Positions 26,465-36,421 of a stretch of DNA of 54,696 nucleotides are shown here, in pieces; position 1 is the first letter of the stretch; every line of letters starts with the position of its first letter. The translations under genes were made by a program, and so were the position numbers. The notes beneath the pieces are model-generated. The model was not told where the DNA came from, made no database searches, and saw nothing but the letters and a program-made list of their open reading frames with translations. This DNA is from a bacterium (GTDB lineage: Bacteria > SZUA-79 > Acidulodesulfobacterales > Acidulodesulfobacteraceae). Location of the stretch: the NCBI GenBank assembly GCA_021809845.1, contig JAJZJW010000005.1, forward strand, positions 84,019-138,714. Reading direction: 5' to 3'.

Positions 26465-29400
26465 ATGAAAATTTATGCGTTGACATTTAAAGAGTCTATT
26501 ATTGAACATATAGCGGAAAGATTGATAGACGAAACTGATAAAACCGTCAGAATTGATGAAACTTACTTTTATAATAATAATGAAAGCTATAATGCAGATT
26601 GCAGCAATGTTAATGGTAGTAGAGCGCATAATAATTATACCGACAATAAACATATAAAAAATAACAAAAAAAACAATAAAACAATAACTAAGGATTTTTC
26701 AAAATATGCCGTAGTGTTTGCAGGAAAAAGACCCGCATTATATTTAAAAAATATCCTTTCGGATAAAATACACGCACGTTATAACCCTCCGCGTATTTTT
26801 TCAATAAATGAATTTATTAAATTTATTGCCGAAAAAGCCTGCGGTATTCGAAAAGAAATAAGCATTATAGATGCTGTGTGGTTTTTATATAATATTACAA
26901 AGGATATTTCTAAAACGGAAAGTTATGCTTTAAATCAAAAAAACACTGTTGATGCAGCCGGCGCAGCATACATTGACGCTGATAGTAAAAATATTGATAA
27001 AAATAATAACAACATAAATATCGGTTTTAGAAACATAAGAGAATTTGACGATTTTTTTCCATGGGGGCTGCAGCTGTTTAATGCAATTAACGAACTGGAT
27101 GCCGAGGCGGTAGAAAATAAAGAGCTGAAATCTTTAAAATTTTATTTACCCGATATACCTCTGAGTATTGGCAGATTTTACAACAGCCTATCGGTGATAC
27201 GCGAAAATTTTCACAATAAATTATACGAAAATGAGCTGTCCACGCCCGGATTAGATTATATTAATGCATTAAAATACATTAAGGGCGGCACAGGCATATT
27301 ATCAGGTAATGATAATATAGATGAGAATATATGTAAAGATATAAGTGAAAATATAATTAATTTTAAAAATGATTTTAAAAAAATCTATCTCGCAGGATTT
27401 ATATCGCTTAATAAAACTGAATCATATATTTTTAAAACACTTGTTGAAAGCGAATGCGCAGAATTTTATACCCAATTTGAATTTTTAAAAAAAGAAGAAT
27501 ATTTAAAAGATTATATTGTTTCAAAATTAATTAACTCGTTGGACAATCCGGAAATTGAGTGTATTTTTCCCAAGAATTTGAATAACAATAACAACAACAA
27601 TAATAACAATAACAATAATAATAACAATAATAATAATAACAATAACAATAACAACAACAATAATAACAATAACAATAACAACAACAATAATAACAATAAC
27701 AATAACAATAACAACAACAATAATAACAATAACAACAACAATAATAACAATAACAATAACAATAATAACAACAATAATAACAACAATAATAACAATAATA
27801 ACAATAACAATAACAATAACAATAATAACGATAAATTATGCAAAGAAGCCAATTATGTTGGCAATAACAAAATCAATAAAGTCAGTAAAGATGATTCTGA
27901 AACCATTCTGAATTTTTATGAAGGGTTTGATGTGCATTCTGAATTAGAATCAAAAAGAGATATAAATATTTTAGCTCAAAACAATTTTGTTCCAGAAAAC
28001 AGTGCTATTATTTTACCGGATTCTAATACGCTGATACCGCTTCTGCACCATGTAATAAATTATACAGATTGCGATTTTAATATCACTATGGGATATTCTT
28101 TAAAACGAACACCGCTCTATTCATTGCTTAACCTTATATCTAAAGTTCAAGGAACAAAATTGCGGGGAAAAAACGAAAAAGATACAAACAATAGCAGCGC
28201 CGAAGAGAAAGGCAGTAATAAGAAAAATAAGCATGGATATTTTGCAAAAGATTATATTAATTTATTAAAACATCCGTATATTAAGATACTATACGGCGAA
28301 GATGCCGCTTCTGCGGCAGATGCAGCAGAAGAATATATAATTTCAAATAATTATAGTTATATCGCGCTTAATGATGTTGAAAATATGATTTCTAGTTTTA
28401 CTCTTCCGCTCAAAAATATCGAAGACAGGGTTCTATGCGCGTGCGATACGCCTGATGACTTTAAGGACACGGCTAAATGTGCCAAAGGCAATGACAATAA
28501 CAATATTATTAATAGAACAAATATTATTGATAATGACAATAACAATATTATTAATGGAACAAATATTATTGATGCGGTAAAAAAAATCCATGAGCAATTT
28601 TTTATAAATTTTGAAGCAGAGAAAGTAACACCTAAAAACTTTTCAAATAAAATATTTGAAATAGTTAACAAAATAATAATCAGTGAAACTAATAATAGCA
28701 TCGCCGCCGCAGCTGCTCACAAATTAACACCGGAGTTTACAGAAAAGTTCGTAGAGATACTTAATATATTCGGTAATTCTTTTTTTAGCAATGAAATAAT
28801 GGTTAAAAAATCAATATTAAGATTATTTAAATATTATATTGATAACGAATTTGCGGCTTTTAACGGCATACCTCTTAAGGGTTTGCAAATTATGGGGCTT
28901 CTGGAGACAAGAGCTTTAAAGTTCGGTAAAGTTATAATATTTGATGCAAATGAAGACATTTTACCTCCTGTAAAAAAATATGACCCGCTGCTGCCTTATA
29001 TATTAAGAAAAAAATTGGGCATATTATGTTATACAGATTATGAGGCGCTGTACAGATACTATTTTAGAAGATTGATTTTTGGAGCGCGCGAGGCTGACAT
29101 AATTTATATAAAAAACGATAATAAAGTAAGAAGCAGATTTATTGAAGAAATTATCTGGGATGAAGAAAAAAAAGCAAAAAAACTTGATATAAAAGATATA
29201 AAAATTTTAAGTTTTAAAACTGATATCCCGCAAAAGAGCAGTAATGATTTTGAAATCAAAAAAAACAGTCTGATATTAAAAATAATTGATAATCTACTCA
29301 CAAAACTTTCCATTACCGCAATAGATACATACATCAATTGTCCGGTACAATTTTATTATAAATATATAGCAGGGCTTTCCGAGACTGATACTATAAAAGA

Positions 29401-30601
29401 GGGCATAGGTGCTGACACTATAGGAATATTCGAGCACAGAGTTCTTAAAAAATTCTATGAAGATTTAATATCAGAAGACTTTAACAAAAAATATATGAAT
29501 AGCGTGAATATTAACACCGATGCAAATACAATAAATATAAATAAAAATACAAACACAAATGAACATATAAATCCAGATAAAAATAAATATGCAAATGCAA
29601 ATCCGAATACGAATGTGAATATGAATATAAATAATATGGCTATAAAAAATGAATTTTTTTTAGATAATTATATTAAAGAAAAAATAAATAGAATAATAGA
29701 AGGATGCGAAAATGAAACTGAAGATTTTTTAGTAAAAGAAACGTCTAAAGACCTATTATTTAATTTTATTAAGTATGATTTGTCAAATAACTGTCTTAAT
29801 AAAAAAGAATGGGAAATTTTGGGATTAGAATGTAAGATTGAAGCAGAGTTTAATATCGGAAAAGATGAAACAAATATTAATAAAATAAATATTAATGAAA
29901 TAAATCGCGGCAAAATCATAAAACTTTATGGAATAATAGACAGGATAGACAAATTCAAAAATTATAATACCGATAATAATAATAATATTGCTCATGATAA
30001 TAATGCTCATAACTTGAATAGCGAAGAAAATTTCGTTATTATAGATTATAAAACCGGTAAACATGCGGTAAAACCGGATATATGCAAGATCTTGGAATAT
30101 TGTGGCGGGAAACCGTTACCTGACAGGAAAAAAATAAAAGAACTTATAAAATCCTTTCAACTTCCGGTCTATATATATTTATTTAAACAAAATTCTAATA
30201 TTAATGCTAATGCTAATGCTAATGCTAACGTCAAGGCTAATCTTAACGTTAATACCAATGCTAATGCTAACGTCAAGGCTAATCTTAACGTTAATACCAA
30301 TGCTAATGAAAATGCCAATGATAATGCTAATACTAATGCCAATGCTAATGTTAATGCATGCCTCTGCATGGTGTCCTTGGACATTAGAACAGTTAAGGAA
30401 AAATACAGGCAATATATGTTTAATGCGGGCAGCGAAAATAATAACAGCGACTATATAATGGAAAATATCATTATGCCGTCATTAAGCAATATAATAAAAG
30501 AAATATTAAACAAAGAAAAACCTTTTGTTCCAGATTATTCCGACGATAGAGTCTGCGGGTACTGTTCTTATTCTTTATTATGCGGAAAAAATTTTAACTA
30601 A
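26465..30601 (+). CDS. addB: AddB-like PD-(D/E)XK nuclease subunit with an 83-residue poly-Asn run
   Basis: A 1378-residue partner of the upstream helicase. The N-terminal VVFAGKRPALYLKN and the domain near 790-890 (VIIFDANEDILPP) resemble the inactivated helicase half of AddB. The C-terminus carries an active nuclease: GIIDRID (about 1157) and VIIDYKTGK (about 1191). An AddB-type iron staple is formed by one Cys in INCPVQFYYKY (about 959) and three in CGYCSYSLLCG (1364, 1367, 1373). Residues 373-455 are uninterrupted Asn. More low-complexity tracts occur near 680-700, 1015-1060 and 1245-1300 (Ala-Asn repeats). AddB is usually about 1160 residues, so over 200 are insert. Confidence 0.85.
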   Translation: MKIYALTFKESIIEHIAERLIDETDKTVRIDETYFYNNNESYNADCSNVNGSRAHNNYTDNKHIKNNKKNNKTITKDFSKYAVVFAGKRPALYLKNILSDKIHARYNPPRIFSINEFIKFIAEKACGIRKEISIIDAVWFLYNITKDISKTESYALNQKNTVDAAGAAYIDADSKNIDKNNNNINIGFRNIREFDDFFPWGLQLFNAINELDAEAVENKELKSLKFYLPDIPLSIGRFYNSLSVIRENFHNKLYENELSTPGLDYINALKYIKGGTGILSGNDNIDENICKDISENIINFKNDFKKIYLAGFISLNKTESYIFKTLVESECAEFYTQFEFLKKEEYLKDYIVSKLINSLDNPEIECIFPKNLNNNNNNNNNNNNNNNNNNNNNNNNNNNNNNNNNNNNNNNNNNNNNNNNNNNNNNNNNNNNNNNNNNNNNNNNNNNNNNNNNNNDKLCKEANYVGNNKINKVSKDDSETILNFYEGFDVHSELESKRDINILAQNNFVPENSAIILPDSNTLIPLLHHVINYTDCDFNITMGYSLKRTPLYSLLNLISKVQGTKLRGKNEKDTNNSSAEEKGSNKKNKHGYFAKDYINLLKHPYIKILYGEDAASAADAAEEYIISNNYSYIALNDVENMISSFTLPLKNIEDRVLCACDTPDDFKDTAKCAKGNDNNNIINRTNIIDNDNNNIINGTNIIDAVKKIHEQFFINFEAEKVTPKNFSNKIFEIVNKIIISETNNSIAAAAAHKLTPEFTEKFVEILNIFGNSFFSNEIMVKKSILRLFKYYIDNEFAAFNGIPLKGLQIMGLLETRALKFGKVIIFDANEDILPPVKKYDPLLPYILRKKLGILCYTDYEALYRYYFRRLIFGAREADIIYIKNDNKVRSRFIEEIIWDEEKKAKKLDIKDIKILSFKTDIPQKSSNDFEIKKNSLILKIIDNLLTKLSITAIDTYINCPVQFYYKYIAGLSETDTIKEGIGADTIGIFEHRVLKKFYEDLISEDFNKKYMNSVNINTDANTININKNTNTNEHINPDKNKYANANPNTNVNMNINNMAIKNEFFLDNYIKEKINRIIEGCENETEDFLVKETSKDLLFNFIKYDLSNNCLNKKEWEILGLECKIEAEFNIGKDETNINKININEINRGKIIKLYGIIDRIDKFKNYNTDNNNNIAHDNNAHNLNSEENFVIIDYKTGKHAVKPDICKILEYCGGKPLPDRKKIKELIKSFQLPVYIYLFKQNSNINANANANANVKANLNVNTNANANVKANLNVNTNANENANDNANTNANANVNACLCMVSLDIRTVKEKYRQYMFNAGSENNNSDYIMENIIMPSLSNIIKEILNKEKPFVPDYSDDRVCGYCSYSLLCGKNFN
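27581..27829. repeat. AAY trinucleotide tract, 83 consecutive Asn codons
   Basis: From 27581 to 27829 every codon of the AddB-like frame is AAT or AAC. The order of AAT and AAC is irregular, although blocks such as AACAACAACAATAAT recur. All variation is therefore synonymous. It is bounded by a Leu codon (TTG) and an Asp codon (GAT). Confidence 0.97.
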
Positions 30602-30689
30602 AATTACTTGACTATTGTTTTTAAATCTAATAAAATAAAAAGACTTCATTTTTTAAAACAGTGTATTAATTTTAGTGTTAATTTTTTAC

Positions 30690-30812
30690 TATCAATTTTT
30701 TAGCATTAATTTTTTTAGTATTAATTTTAGTATCAATTTTTTAGCATTAATTTTTTTAGTATTAATTTTAGTATCAATTTTTTAGCATTAATTTTTTTAG
30801 TATTAATTTTGT
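30690..30812. repeat. 41-bp tandem repeat between addB and hdrC
   Basis: Three units begin TATCAATTTTTTAGCATTAA at 30690, 30731 and 30772. They are embedded in a 287-base AT-rich gap, and a related half-unit precedes them at about 30665. No gene or clear promoter is seen in the gap. Confidence 0.88.
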
Positions 30813-30888
30813 CAATGAATAAACAATAATACATTGATATTACAATAAAAGTAAAAAAATAATAGAATAAAAAAATGGAAATTATATT

Positions 30889-31437
30889 ATGAAAACAGTT
30901 ATAAATGAACAAGAAAGAAGAAATTTTGCAAGCGAGGTAGAATCTAAATTACATGATAAACTTGCAAAATGTTATCAATGCGGCAAATGCTCTGCGGGAT
31001 GTCCTGTAAATTTTGAAATGGACTACACGCCAAATCAGATAATCAAAATGACGGAACTGGGCATGGCAGATAGAGTTTTAAATTCTAAAACTATATGGCT
31101 ATGTGTTTCTTGCAATACATGTTCTACAAGATGTCCTAAAGGTTTTGAAGTAGCGGGCATAATGGATGTGCTGCGCGAGGTTGCCGCTAAAAGAGGTATA
31201 GAATCAAAAACTGAAAAAGAAGTTCAAACTTTTCACGAAGTGTTTCTGGACAATGTTAAATCTAACGGCAGAATTTTTGAACTTGAATTAGTCGGGAAAT
31301 ACAAGCTGAAGACTAAACATCTTTTCAGGGATATGTTTCTTGCGCCGAAAATGATTGAAAAAGGAAAATTAAAGATGCATAGCGATAAAGTTTCCAATAT
31401 AAACCAAATTGCTAAAATATTTAAAGATTTTGAATAA
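30889..31437 (+). CDS. hdrC: Heterodisulfide reductase subunit C-like protein
   Basis: A 182-residue ferredoxin-like protein with two [4Fe-4S] motifs, CYQCGKCSAGC (28-38) and CVSCNTCSTRC (72-82), each followed by Pro. It is the electron-transfer subunit between HdrA and HdrB in HdrABC complexes. It opens a seven-gene cluster, hdrC-hdrB-hdrA-flxD-flxC-flxB-flxA. A long repeat-bearing gap (285 bases) separates it from hdrB, so the cluster is loosely packed. Confidence 0.93.
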   Translation: MKTVINEQERRNFASEVESKLHDKLAKCYQCGKCSAGCPVNFEMDYTPNQIIKMTELGMADRVLNSKTIWLCVSCNTCSTRCPKGFEVAGIMDVLREVAAKRGIESKTEKEVQTFHEVFLDNVKSNGRIFELELVGKYKLKTKHLFRDMFLAPKMIEKGKLKMHSDKVSNINQIAKIFKDFE

Positions 31438-31560
31438 GTAAATAATCTATAACTTAATACAACTTAATAAATATTAAGCGTTAGATCTTAAGTATTAAGT
31501 ATAAAATATCAAGTATTAACAATTGTAACTTATTAAGTATTAAGTATTAAATATTAAATA

Positions 31561-31644
31561 TCAAGTTTTAAGCATAAAATATTAAATATCAAGTTTTAAG
31601 CATAAAATATTAAATATCAAGTGTTAAATATTAAGAGTGAAATA
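31561..31644. repeat. 28-bp tandem repeat between hdrC and hdrB
   Basis: TCAAGTTTTAAGCATAAAAT begins units at 31561 and 31589, and a diverged copy starts at 31617. Related shorter AT-rich pieces flank it. A GGAGGACGG motif at about 31681 resembles a Shine-Dalgarno sequence but lies 35 bases before the hdrB ATG, and the intervening frames hit stops. Confidence 0.8.
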
Positions 31645-31722
31645 TCAGGTATTAACAATATTTATTTTTATAAAATAAACGGAGGACGGTTTAGTTAATA
31701 GCTTAACTGTAAAATACAATAT

Positions 31723-32592
31723 ATGAAACTAGCATATTATCCCGGATGCAGTCTTAAAGGGACATCGTTTGAATACGAAACATCGCTTTTAAAAATATTA
31801 GAAGCTTTAAATATCGAAGTTCAGGAAATTCCCGATTGGAATTGCTGCGGAGCTTCCGCTGCACATAGTCTTAATCATAATTTGTCCGTAGCTCTTCCGG
31901 CAAGGAATCTTGCAATTGCCGAGAATAATGGATTTGAAGAAGTACTCGCGCCCTGCGCTGCCTGTTCAAGCAGATTAAAGACAGCGAAACATGAAATGGG
32001 TTCGGATGATATACTCAAGAAGAGAATATCGGATTCATTAGAAATGCCTTACAAAAATTCTCTTAATATCTCAAATATGCTTGAATTTTTATTAAACATA
32101 GCAGGTAAAGAAAAAATAAAATCCTTAGTTAAAAAACCTCTGTCCAGTCTGAAAGTTGCTTCATATTACGGATGCCTTCTAGTCAGACCTCCCAAAGTTA
32201 TGAAGTTTGACGACCCCGACAAGCCCGTTTCAATGGATGAATTAGTTGCTTTAACCGGAGCTGTTCCTGTGGACTATTCTTATAAAACAGAGTGCTGCGG
32301 AGCTATTAATTCATTATCAAAGCCTGATGTTGTTATGGCTTTAACAGGAAAGATTTTGTATGACATCAAAGAACACGGCGCAGACCTGGTAGTTGTTGCC
32401 TGCCCGCTTTGCCATTCTAACCTTGATGTCAGACAGCGGGAAATAGAAAGAAAATATGCGGAAAGGATAGGGCTGCCTGTGCTGTTCATAACGGAACTTC
32501 TAGGACTTGCATTTGGTTTTTCGCCGGAGGAGCTTGCTATTGGCGGGCACATGGTAAATGCCGATAAGATATTGCAAAAGCTATCAAATTAA
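31723..32592 (+). CDS. hdrB: Heterodisulfide reductase subunit B-like protein
   Basis: A 289-residue protein with two CCG domains: Cys41-Cys42 in NCCGAS with CAACSSRLK downstream, and ECCGAINS with CPLCHSNLD near the C-terminus. HdrB binds the non-cubane clusters that reduce a disulfide. In organisms without coenzyme M and B the acceptor may be the DsrC trisulfide or another small thiol protein, which is inference here. It is clearly related to the CCG subunit at 4169-5059 but is a separate paralogue. Confidence 0.93.
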   Translation: MKLAYYPGCSLKGTSFEYETSLLKILEALNIEVQEIPDWNCCGASAAHSLNHNLSVALPARNLAIAENNGFEEVLAPCAACSSRLKTAKHEMGSDDILKKRISDSLEMPYKNSLNISNMLEFLLNIAGKEKIKSLVKKPLSSLKVASYYGCLLVRPPKVMKFDDPDKPVSMDELVALTGAVPVDYSYKTECCGAINSLSKPDVVMALTGKILYDIKEHGADLVVVACPLCHSNLDVRQREIERKYAERIGLPVLFITELLGLAFGFSPEELAIGGHMVNADKILQKLSN

Positions 32593-32711
32593 ACTAAATA
32601 AATAAATATTGTTAAATATATTGCGCGTTATAAAATTGAATATATATTGTTAAATATATTGCGTATTATAAAATCAAATTTGTTTGTTATTTATACTGAG
32701 GTAAATATATC

Positions 32712-34694
32712 ATGGCACGAATAGGAGTATTTGTTTGCTGGTGCGGTTCTAATATTGCCGGAACCGTGGATGTTAAAAGGGTGGCTGAAGAAGCTGCCAA
32801 AATACCGGGGGTTGTCGAGGCGGTAGATTACAAGTATATGTGCTCCGACCCGGGACAAAATACATTGAGAAAAATGATTAAAGATAAAAATCTTACTGGT
32901 GTCGTTCTTGCCGCCTGCTCTCCTCATATGCATGAAAATACATTTAGAAAAGCTGCCGTAAAAGAGGGTCTTAATCCTTACTTTATTGAAATAGCAAATA
33001 TCAGAGAACAGGTTTCATGGGTCCATGAAGATAAAGAAAAGGCTACGGCAAAAGCAATAGACCTGTTGAAAATGATGGTTGAAAAAGTAAAGAGGAATAA
33101 ACCTATAGAAGATGTAAGAGTGCCGCTCACAAAAAAAGCTCTCGTTGTAGGCGGCGGGATTTCTGGAATACAGGCTGCACTTGACATTGCCAACGGCGGC
33201 GTTGAAGTTATTCTTGTCGAAAAAGAGCCTTCTATAGGCGGGAAAATGATACAGCTTGACGAAACATTTCCTACCCTTGACTGTTCAAGCTGCATAATGA
33301 CCCCTAAAATGGTAGAAGTATATCAGCATCCTAATATAAAACTTTACACATATTCCGAATTAGAAGATGTTTCCGGCTATATAGGAAATTTTAATGTAAA
33401 AATAAAAAAGAAAGCAAGAAGCATAGTTGAAAAAGATTGCACAGGCTGCGGAGATTGCTGGAATGCCTGCCCTATGCATAAAAATGTAAAAAGCGAATTT
33501 AATGTTAACTTATCTGAAAGGACTGCCATTTATGTCCCATTTCCGCAAGCCGTTCCGTTAATTCCTGTTATTGACAGAAGCGTGTGTCTGCATTATAAAA
33601 AAGGCGGCAAATGTCAAAAATGTTACGATGCCTGCGGACCGAAATGCATAGATTTTGATTTGCAAGATGAAATAATAGAAGAAAAAGTTGGCGCTATTGT
33701 TGCCGCTACGGGCTATGATTTAATGGAAAATTCCTTATACGGCGAATACGGCTATGGTCAATTTAAAGATGTGATTTCGGGGCTGCAGTTTGAAAGGCTT
33801 TTGTCAGCTTCCGGACCAACCGAAGGCGTTGTTAAAAGACCGTCAGACGGTAAAACTCCTGAAACGATTGTTTTTATTCAATGTGTCGGTTCAAGAGACC
33901 CTGAAAAAGGTGTTCCTTACTGTTCAAAAGTTTGCTGCATGTACACAGCTAAACACGCAAAATTATTTGCACACAAGGTTCATGGCTCTCAAAGTTATGT
34001 TTTTTATATAGATATTAGAGCTACAAGCAAAGGATATGAAGAATTTGTTAGAAGTACAATGGAAAATGACGGAGCTATATATTTAAGAGGCAGAGTTTCT
34101 AAAATATATGAAGACAATGGAAAGTTGATTGTTAAAGGCGCGGATACGCTGTCCGGAAATCAGGTTGAAATTGCTGCCGATATGGTTGTTCTTGCAACCG
34201 GCGTTATACCTAAAAAAGGTTCCGATAAGATTGCGCAAATGCTTGGTATCTCATATGATAAATATGGTTTTTACACCGAATCCCATCCTAAACTTCGTCC
34301 TGCTGAGTCTTCAACTGCGGGCATATATCTTGCGGGAATGGCACAGGGTCCGCGCGATATTCCGGAATCCGTTGTCTCAGGTTCTGCCGCTGCATCTAAA
34401 ATACTCGGACTATTTTCAAAAAGCGAGTACGAAGTCGAAGGAACAATTGCTTCTGTTAACAAGACAACATGTGTAGGATGTTTTTACTGCAAGAGAGTCT
34501 GCGCGTACAGTGCGATAAGCAAAGAGGAAGTAAAAGACAGGAACGGCAATGTTTTAAAGGTTGTCGCAAATGTTAATTCAGGATTATGCGCAGGATGCGG
34601 CGCTTGCGTAAATGCATGTTTTTCTAAATCAATTGACTTAAAAGGCTATTTGGACGAACAGATTTTTGCAGAGATAAAATCTCTTGCTGTTTAA
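32712..34694 (+). CDS. hdrA: Heterodisulfide reductase subunit A-like flavoprotein
   Basis: The 660-residue FAD- and Fe-S-containing core of the Hdr complex and the site of electron bifurcation in the family. The N-terminal region has VCWCGSNIAGTVD and AACSPHMHE. The FAD fold is VVGGGISGIQAALDIANGG (about 145-163), followed by LDCSSCIMTPKM. A ferredoxin-like insert has CTGCGDCWNAC and CQKCYDAC. The C-terminus has two clusters in CVGCFYCKRVC and CAGCGACVNAC. Length matches bacterial HdrA. It precedes an MvhD-type gene, as expected for an HdrA that accepts electrons from an external donor. Confidence 0.95.
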   Translation: MARIGVFVCWCGSNIAGTVDVKRVAEEAAKIPGVVEAVDYKYMCSDPGQNTLRKMIKDKNLTGVVLAACSPHMHENTFRKAAVKEGLNPYFIEIANIREQVSWVHEDKEKATAKAIDLLKMMVEKVKRNKPIEDVRVPLTKKALVVGGGISGIQAALDIANGGVEVILVEKEPSIGGKMIQLDETFPTLDCSSCIMTPKMVEVYQHPNIKLYTYSELEDVSGYIGNFNVKIKKKARSIVEKDCTGCGDCWNACPMHKNVKSEFNVNLSERTAIYVPFPQAVPLIPVIDRSVCLHYKKGGKCQKCYDACGPKCIDFDLQDEIIEEKVGAIVAATGYDLMENSLYGEYGYGQFKDVISGLQFERLLSASGPTEGVVKRPSDGKTPETIVFIQCVGSRDPEKGVPYCSKVCCMYTAKHAKLFAHKVHGSQSYVFYIDIRATSKGYEEFVRSTMENDGAIYLRGRVSKIYEDNGKLIVKGADTLSGNQVEIAADMVVLATGVIPKKGSDKIAQMLGISYDKYGFYTESHPKLRPAESSTAGIYLAGMAQGPRDIPESVVSGSAAASKILGLFSKSEYEVEGTIASVNKTTCVGCFYCKRVCAYSAISKEEVKDRNGNVLKVVANVNSGLCAGCGACVNACFSKSIDLKGYLDEQIFAEIKSLAV

Positions 34695-34843
34695 AAGATA
34701 AAAACAAATACTTGATACACTTAAGTAACTATTAACTACTATTAAGTATTATTAAATATTAAGTAGCAATTAAATATACAGTGTAAATTTAAATAACCAT
34801 TAACTATTGAGTTGCAATTAAATATACAGTGGAGTAAATTTAT

Positions 34844-35338
34844 ATGGAAAATAACAGAGTCGAAGAAGACGATAAGAACGCCCAGAATGACAAAGGTAAT
34901 TTGTCGGGGTCGGGCAGTGCAAAAGAAAAAGAGCCGCGCATAATTGCCTTTGTTTGCAATTGGTGTACTTATAACGGGGCAGATCTGGCAGGCACAAGCA
35001 GAATGAAATATGCCGAAAATGTCAGAGTAATCAAATTGCCGTGTACAGGCAGAATTGACCCGCTCTTTGTAGTGGAAGCGTTTAAAAAAGGCGCAAAGGG
35101 CGTTTTGGTTTCAGGATGCCACCCGGGAGATTGCCATTATACCAGCGGCAATTATCATTCAAGAAGAAAATATACTGCATTCAGGGATTTACTGAGCTAT
35201 TTCGGAGTTGATACAAACAGGGTAGAATTTTCGTGGATAAGTGCATCCGAGGGCAATAAATGGGTTTCCGTTATAAATGATTTTACAAATAAAATAAAAT
35301 CATTGCCTGACAGCAGCGATATATTCAGTAAACAATAA
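34844..35338 (+). CDS. flxD: MvhD/FlpD-type iron-sulfur protein (FlxD)
   Basis: A 164-residue [2Fe-2S] protein of the MvhD family with cysteines in VCNWCTYNGAD, KLPCTGRIDP and SGCHPGDCHY. It links HdrA to its electron donor (hydrogenase, formate dehydrogenase, or the Flx module). The first 25 residues are a charged tail outside the family core, so a later start is possible, but no better start codon is apparent. Its place between hdrA and the Flx genes supports the FlxD assignment. Confidence 0.9.
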   Translation: MENNRVEEDDKNAQNDKGNLSGSGSAKEKEPRIIAFVCNWCTYNGADLAGTSRMKYAENVRVIKLPCTGRIDPLFVVEAFKKGAKGVLVSGCHPGDCHYTSGNYHSRRKYTAFRDLLSYFGVDTNRVEFSWISASEGNKWVSVINDFTNKIKSLPDSSDIFSKQ

Positions 35339-35403
35339 TCAACTTAATATATATAATTAACATATATAAAAAATATATAATATCAGCTAAACGGGATATA
35401 TTT

Positions 35404-36303
35404 ATGGAAAAAATGAATGATAAACTGCAAAATACCGCAAAAGAGCTTTTAGAAAGCAAAGAGGTAAATTTAATTATTGGTTTTGCCAAAGGGTCTAATC
35501 CTTTAAGAATGCGTTCCGTTTTTATAACCGACCCTAAAGATGCATATAAGATATCTTTTAATGCTCACTGCGTTCAGGATTTAGCCGTTTTCTTAAAAAA
35601 ACCTGAAGTAAAAAAATTCGGAAAAATAGGGATTGTTGTTAAAGGGTGCGACGAAAAAGCAGTTAATACATTAATTCAGGAATATCAACTTTCAAGAGAT
35701 AATATAAAAATTATTGGGGTTGAATGCCGCGGGGCTATAAAACAGAATTTGGCAGACAGAGGAGAAGATTCTGTTAAACAATCTACCGTTTACGATAAGT
35801 GCTTAGCATGCGAGGTACATACGCCCCTGCTTTATGATTATCTTGTCGAATCGGATGAGCCGGCTTTTGAAATAACCGGAGATGTTAAGCCCTACGCAAA
35901 AATAGAAGAACTTGATGCCATGAGCGTTGAAGACAGAAATATGTTCTGGCAGAAAGAATTTGAAAAATGTATAAAATGTTATGCATGCAGGCAGGCTTGC
36001 CCCTTGTGTTACTGCACAAGATGCATAGTAGAAAAAAATACACCGCAATGGATTGAAACTAATATTGAAGAAACCGGTAACGCTCAGTGGAATATGATTA
36101 GAGCTTATCATCTTTCCGGCAGATGTATCGGATGCGGTGAATGCGAAAGAGCTTGTCCCGTGAATATTCCGCTTATGCTTGTAAATGAAAAAATGGCGCG
36201 GGATGTTTTTGAGAAATTCGGCTACAAATCAGGCTTAGATATAAATGCTAAACCTGTTTTCGGAACATTTGACGCCAACGATTTTAATGAATTTATAAAA
36301 TAG
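35404..36303 (+). CDS. flxC: Dicluster ferredoxin with an FrhB-like N-terminal domain (FlxC-like)
   Basis: A 299-residue protein. The N-terminal half (VKGCDEKAVNTL, VECRG, CLACEVHTP) resembles FrhB/FdhB-type F420 or flavin-linked subunits. A C-terminal pair of [4Fe-4S] motifs follows: CIKCYACRQACPLCYCTRC (about 196-214) and CIGCGECERAC (about 239-249). By position it is one of the two ferredoxin-like subunits of the Flx module described from Desulfovibrio vulgaris. I assign the letter C by gene order, and FlxB and FlxC could be swapped. No hydrogenase or formate dehydrogenase gene is nearby. Confidence 0.8.
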   Translation: MEKMNDKLQNTAKELLESKEVNLIIGFAKGSNPLRMRSVFITDPKDAYKISFNAHCVQDLAVFLKKPEVKKFGKIGIVVKGCDEKAVNTLIQEYQLSRDNIKIIGVECRGAIKQNLADRGEDSVKQSTVYDKCLACEVHTPLLYDYLVESDEPAFEITGDVKPYAKIEELDAMSVEDRNMFWQKEFEKCIKCYACRQACPLCYCTRCIVEKNTPQWIETNIEETGNAQWNMIRAYHLSGRCIGCGECERACPVNIPLMLVNEKMARDVFEKFGYKSGLDINAKPVFGTFDANDFNEFIK

Positions 36304-36421
36304 ATAAAATAAATCGTTATAAGATAAAGCAAATTATATAAAATTGAAGTAAATAAACATAAACAAAAGCTCTATGCGGAAATATTCCGTAAATTAACAT
36401 TCTTGATGGAGAAAACAGCTC

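Noticed and set aside
27511-27852. Minus-strand frame rich in leucine opposite the poly-Asn tract
   Set aside because: It is the mirror of the AAY codons; the plus-strand frame has conserved nuclease motifs on both sides, so the leucine frame is a shadow.
30204-30458. Plus- and minus-strand Met/Ala/Leu-rich frames over the Ala-Asn repeat of addB
   Set aside because: They are shadows of a 42-bp repeat; the addB frame continues to the conserved Cys cluster.
31681-31722. Alternative earlier start for hdrB after the GGAGGACGG motif
   Set aside because: Frames following the motif meet stop codons before joining hdrB, and the ATG at 31723 begins the conserved YYPGC motif region.
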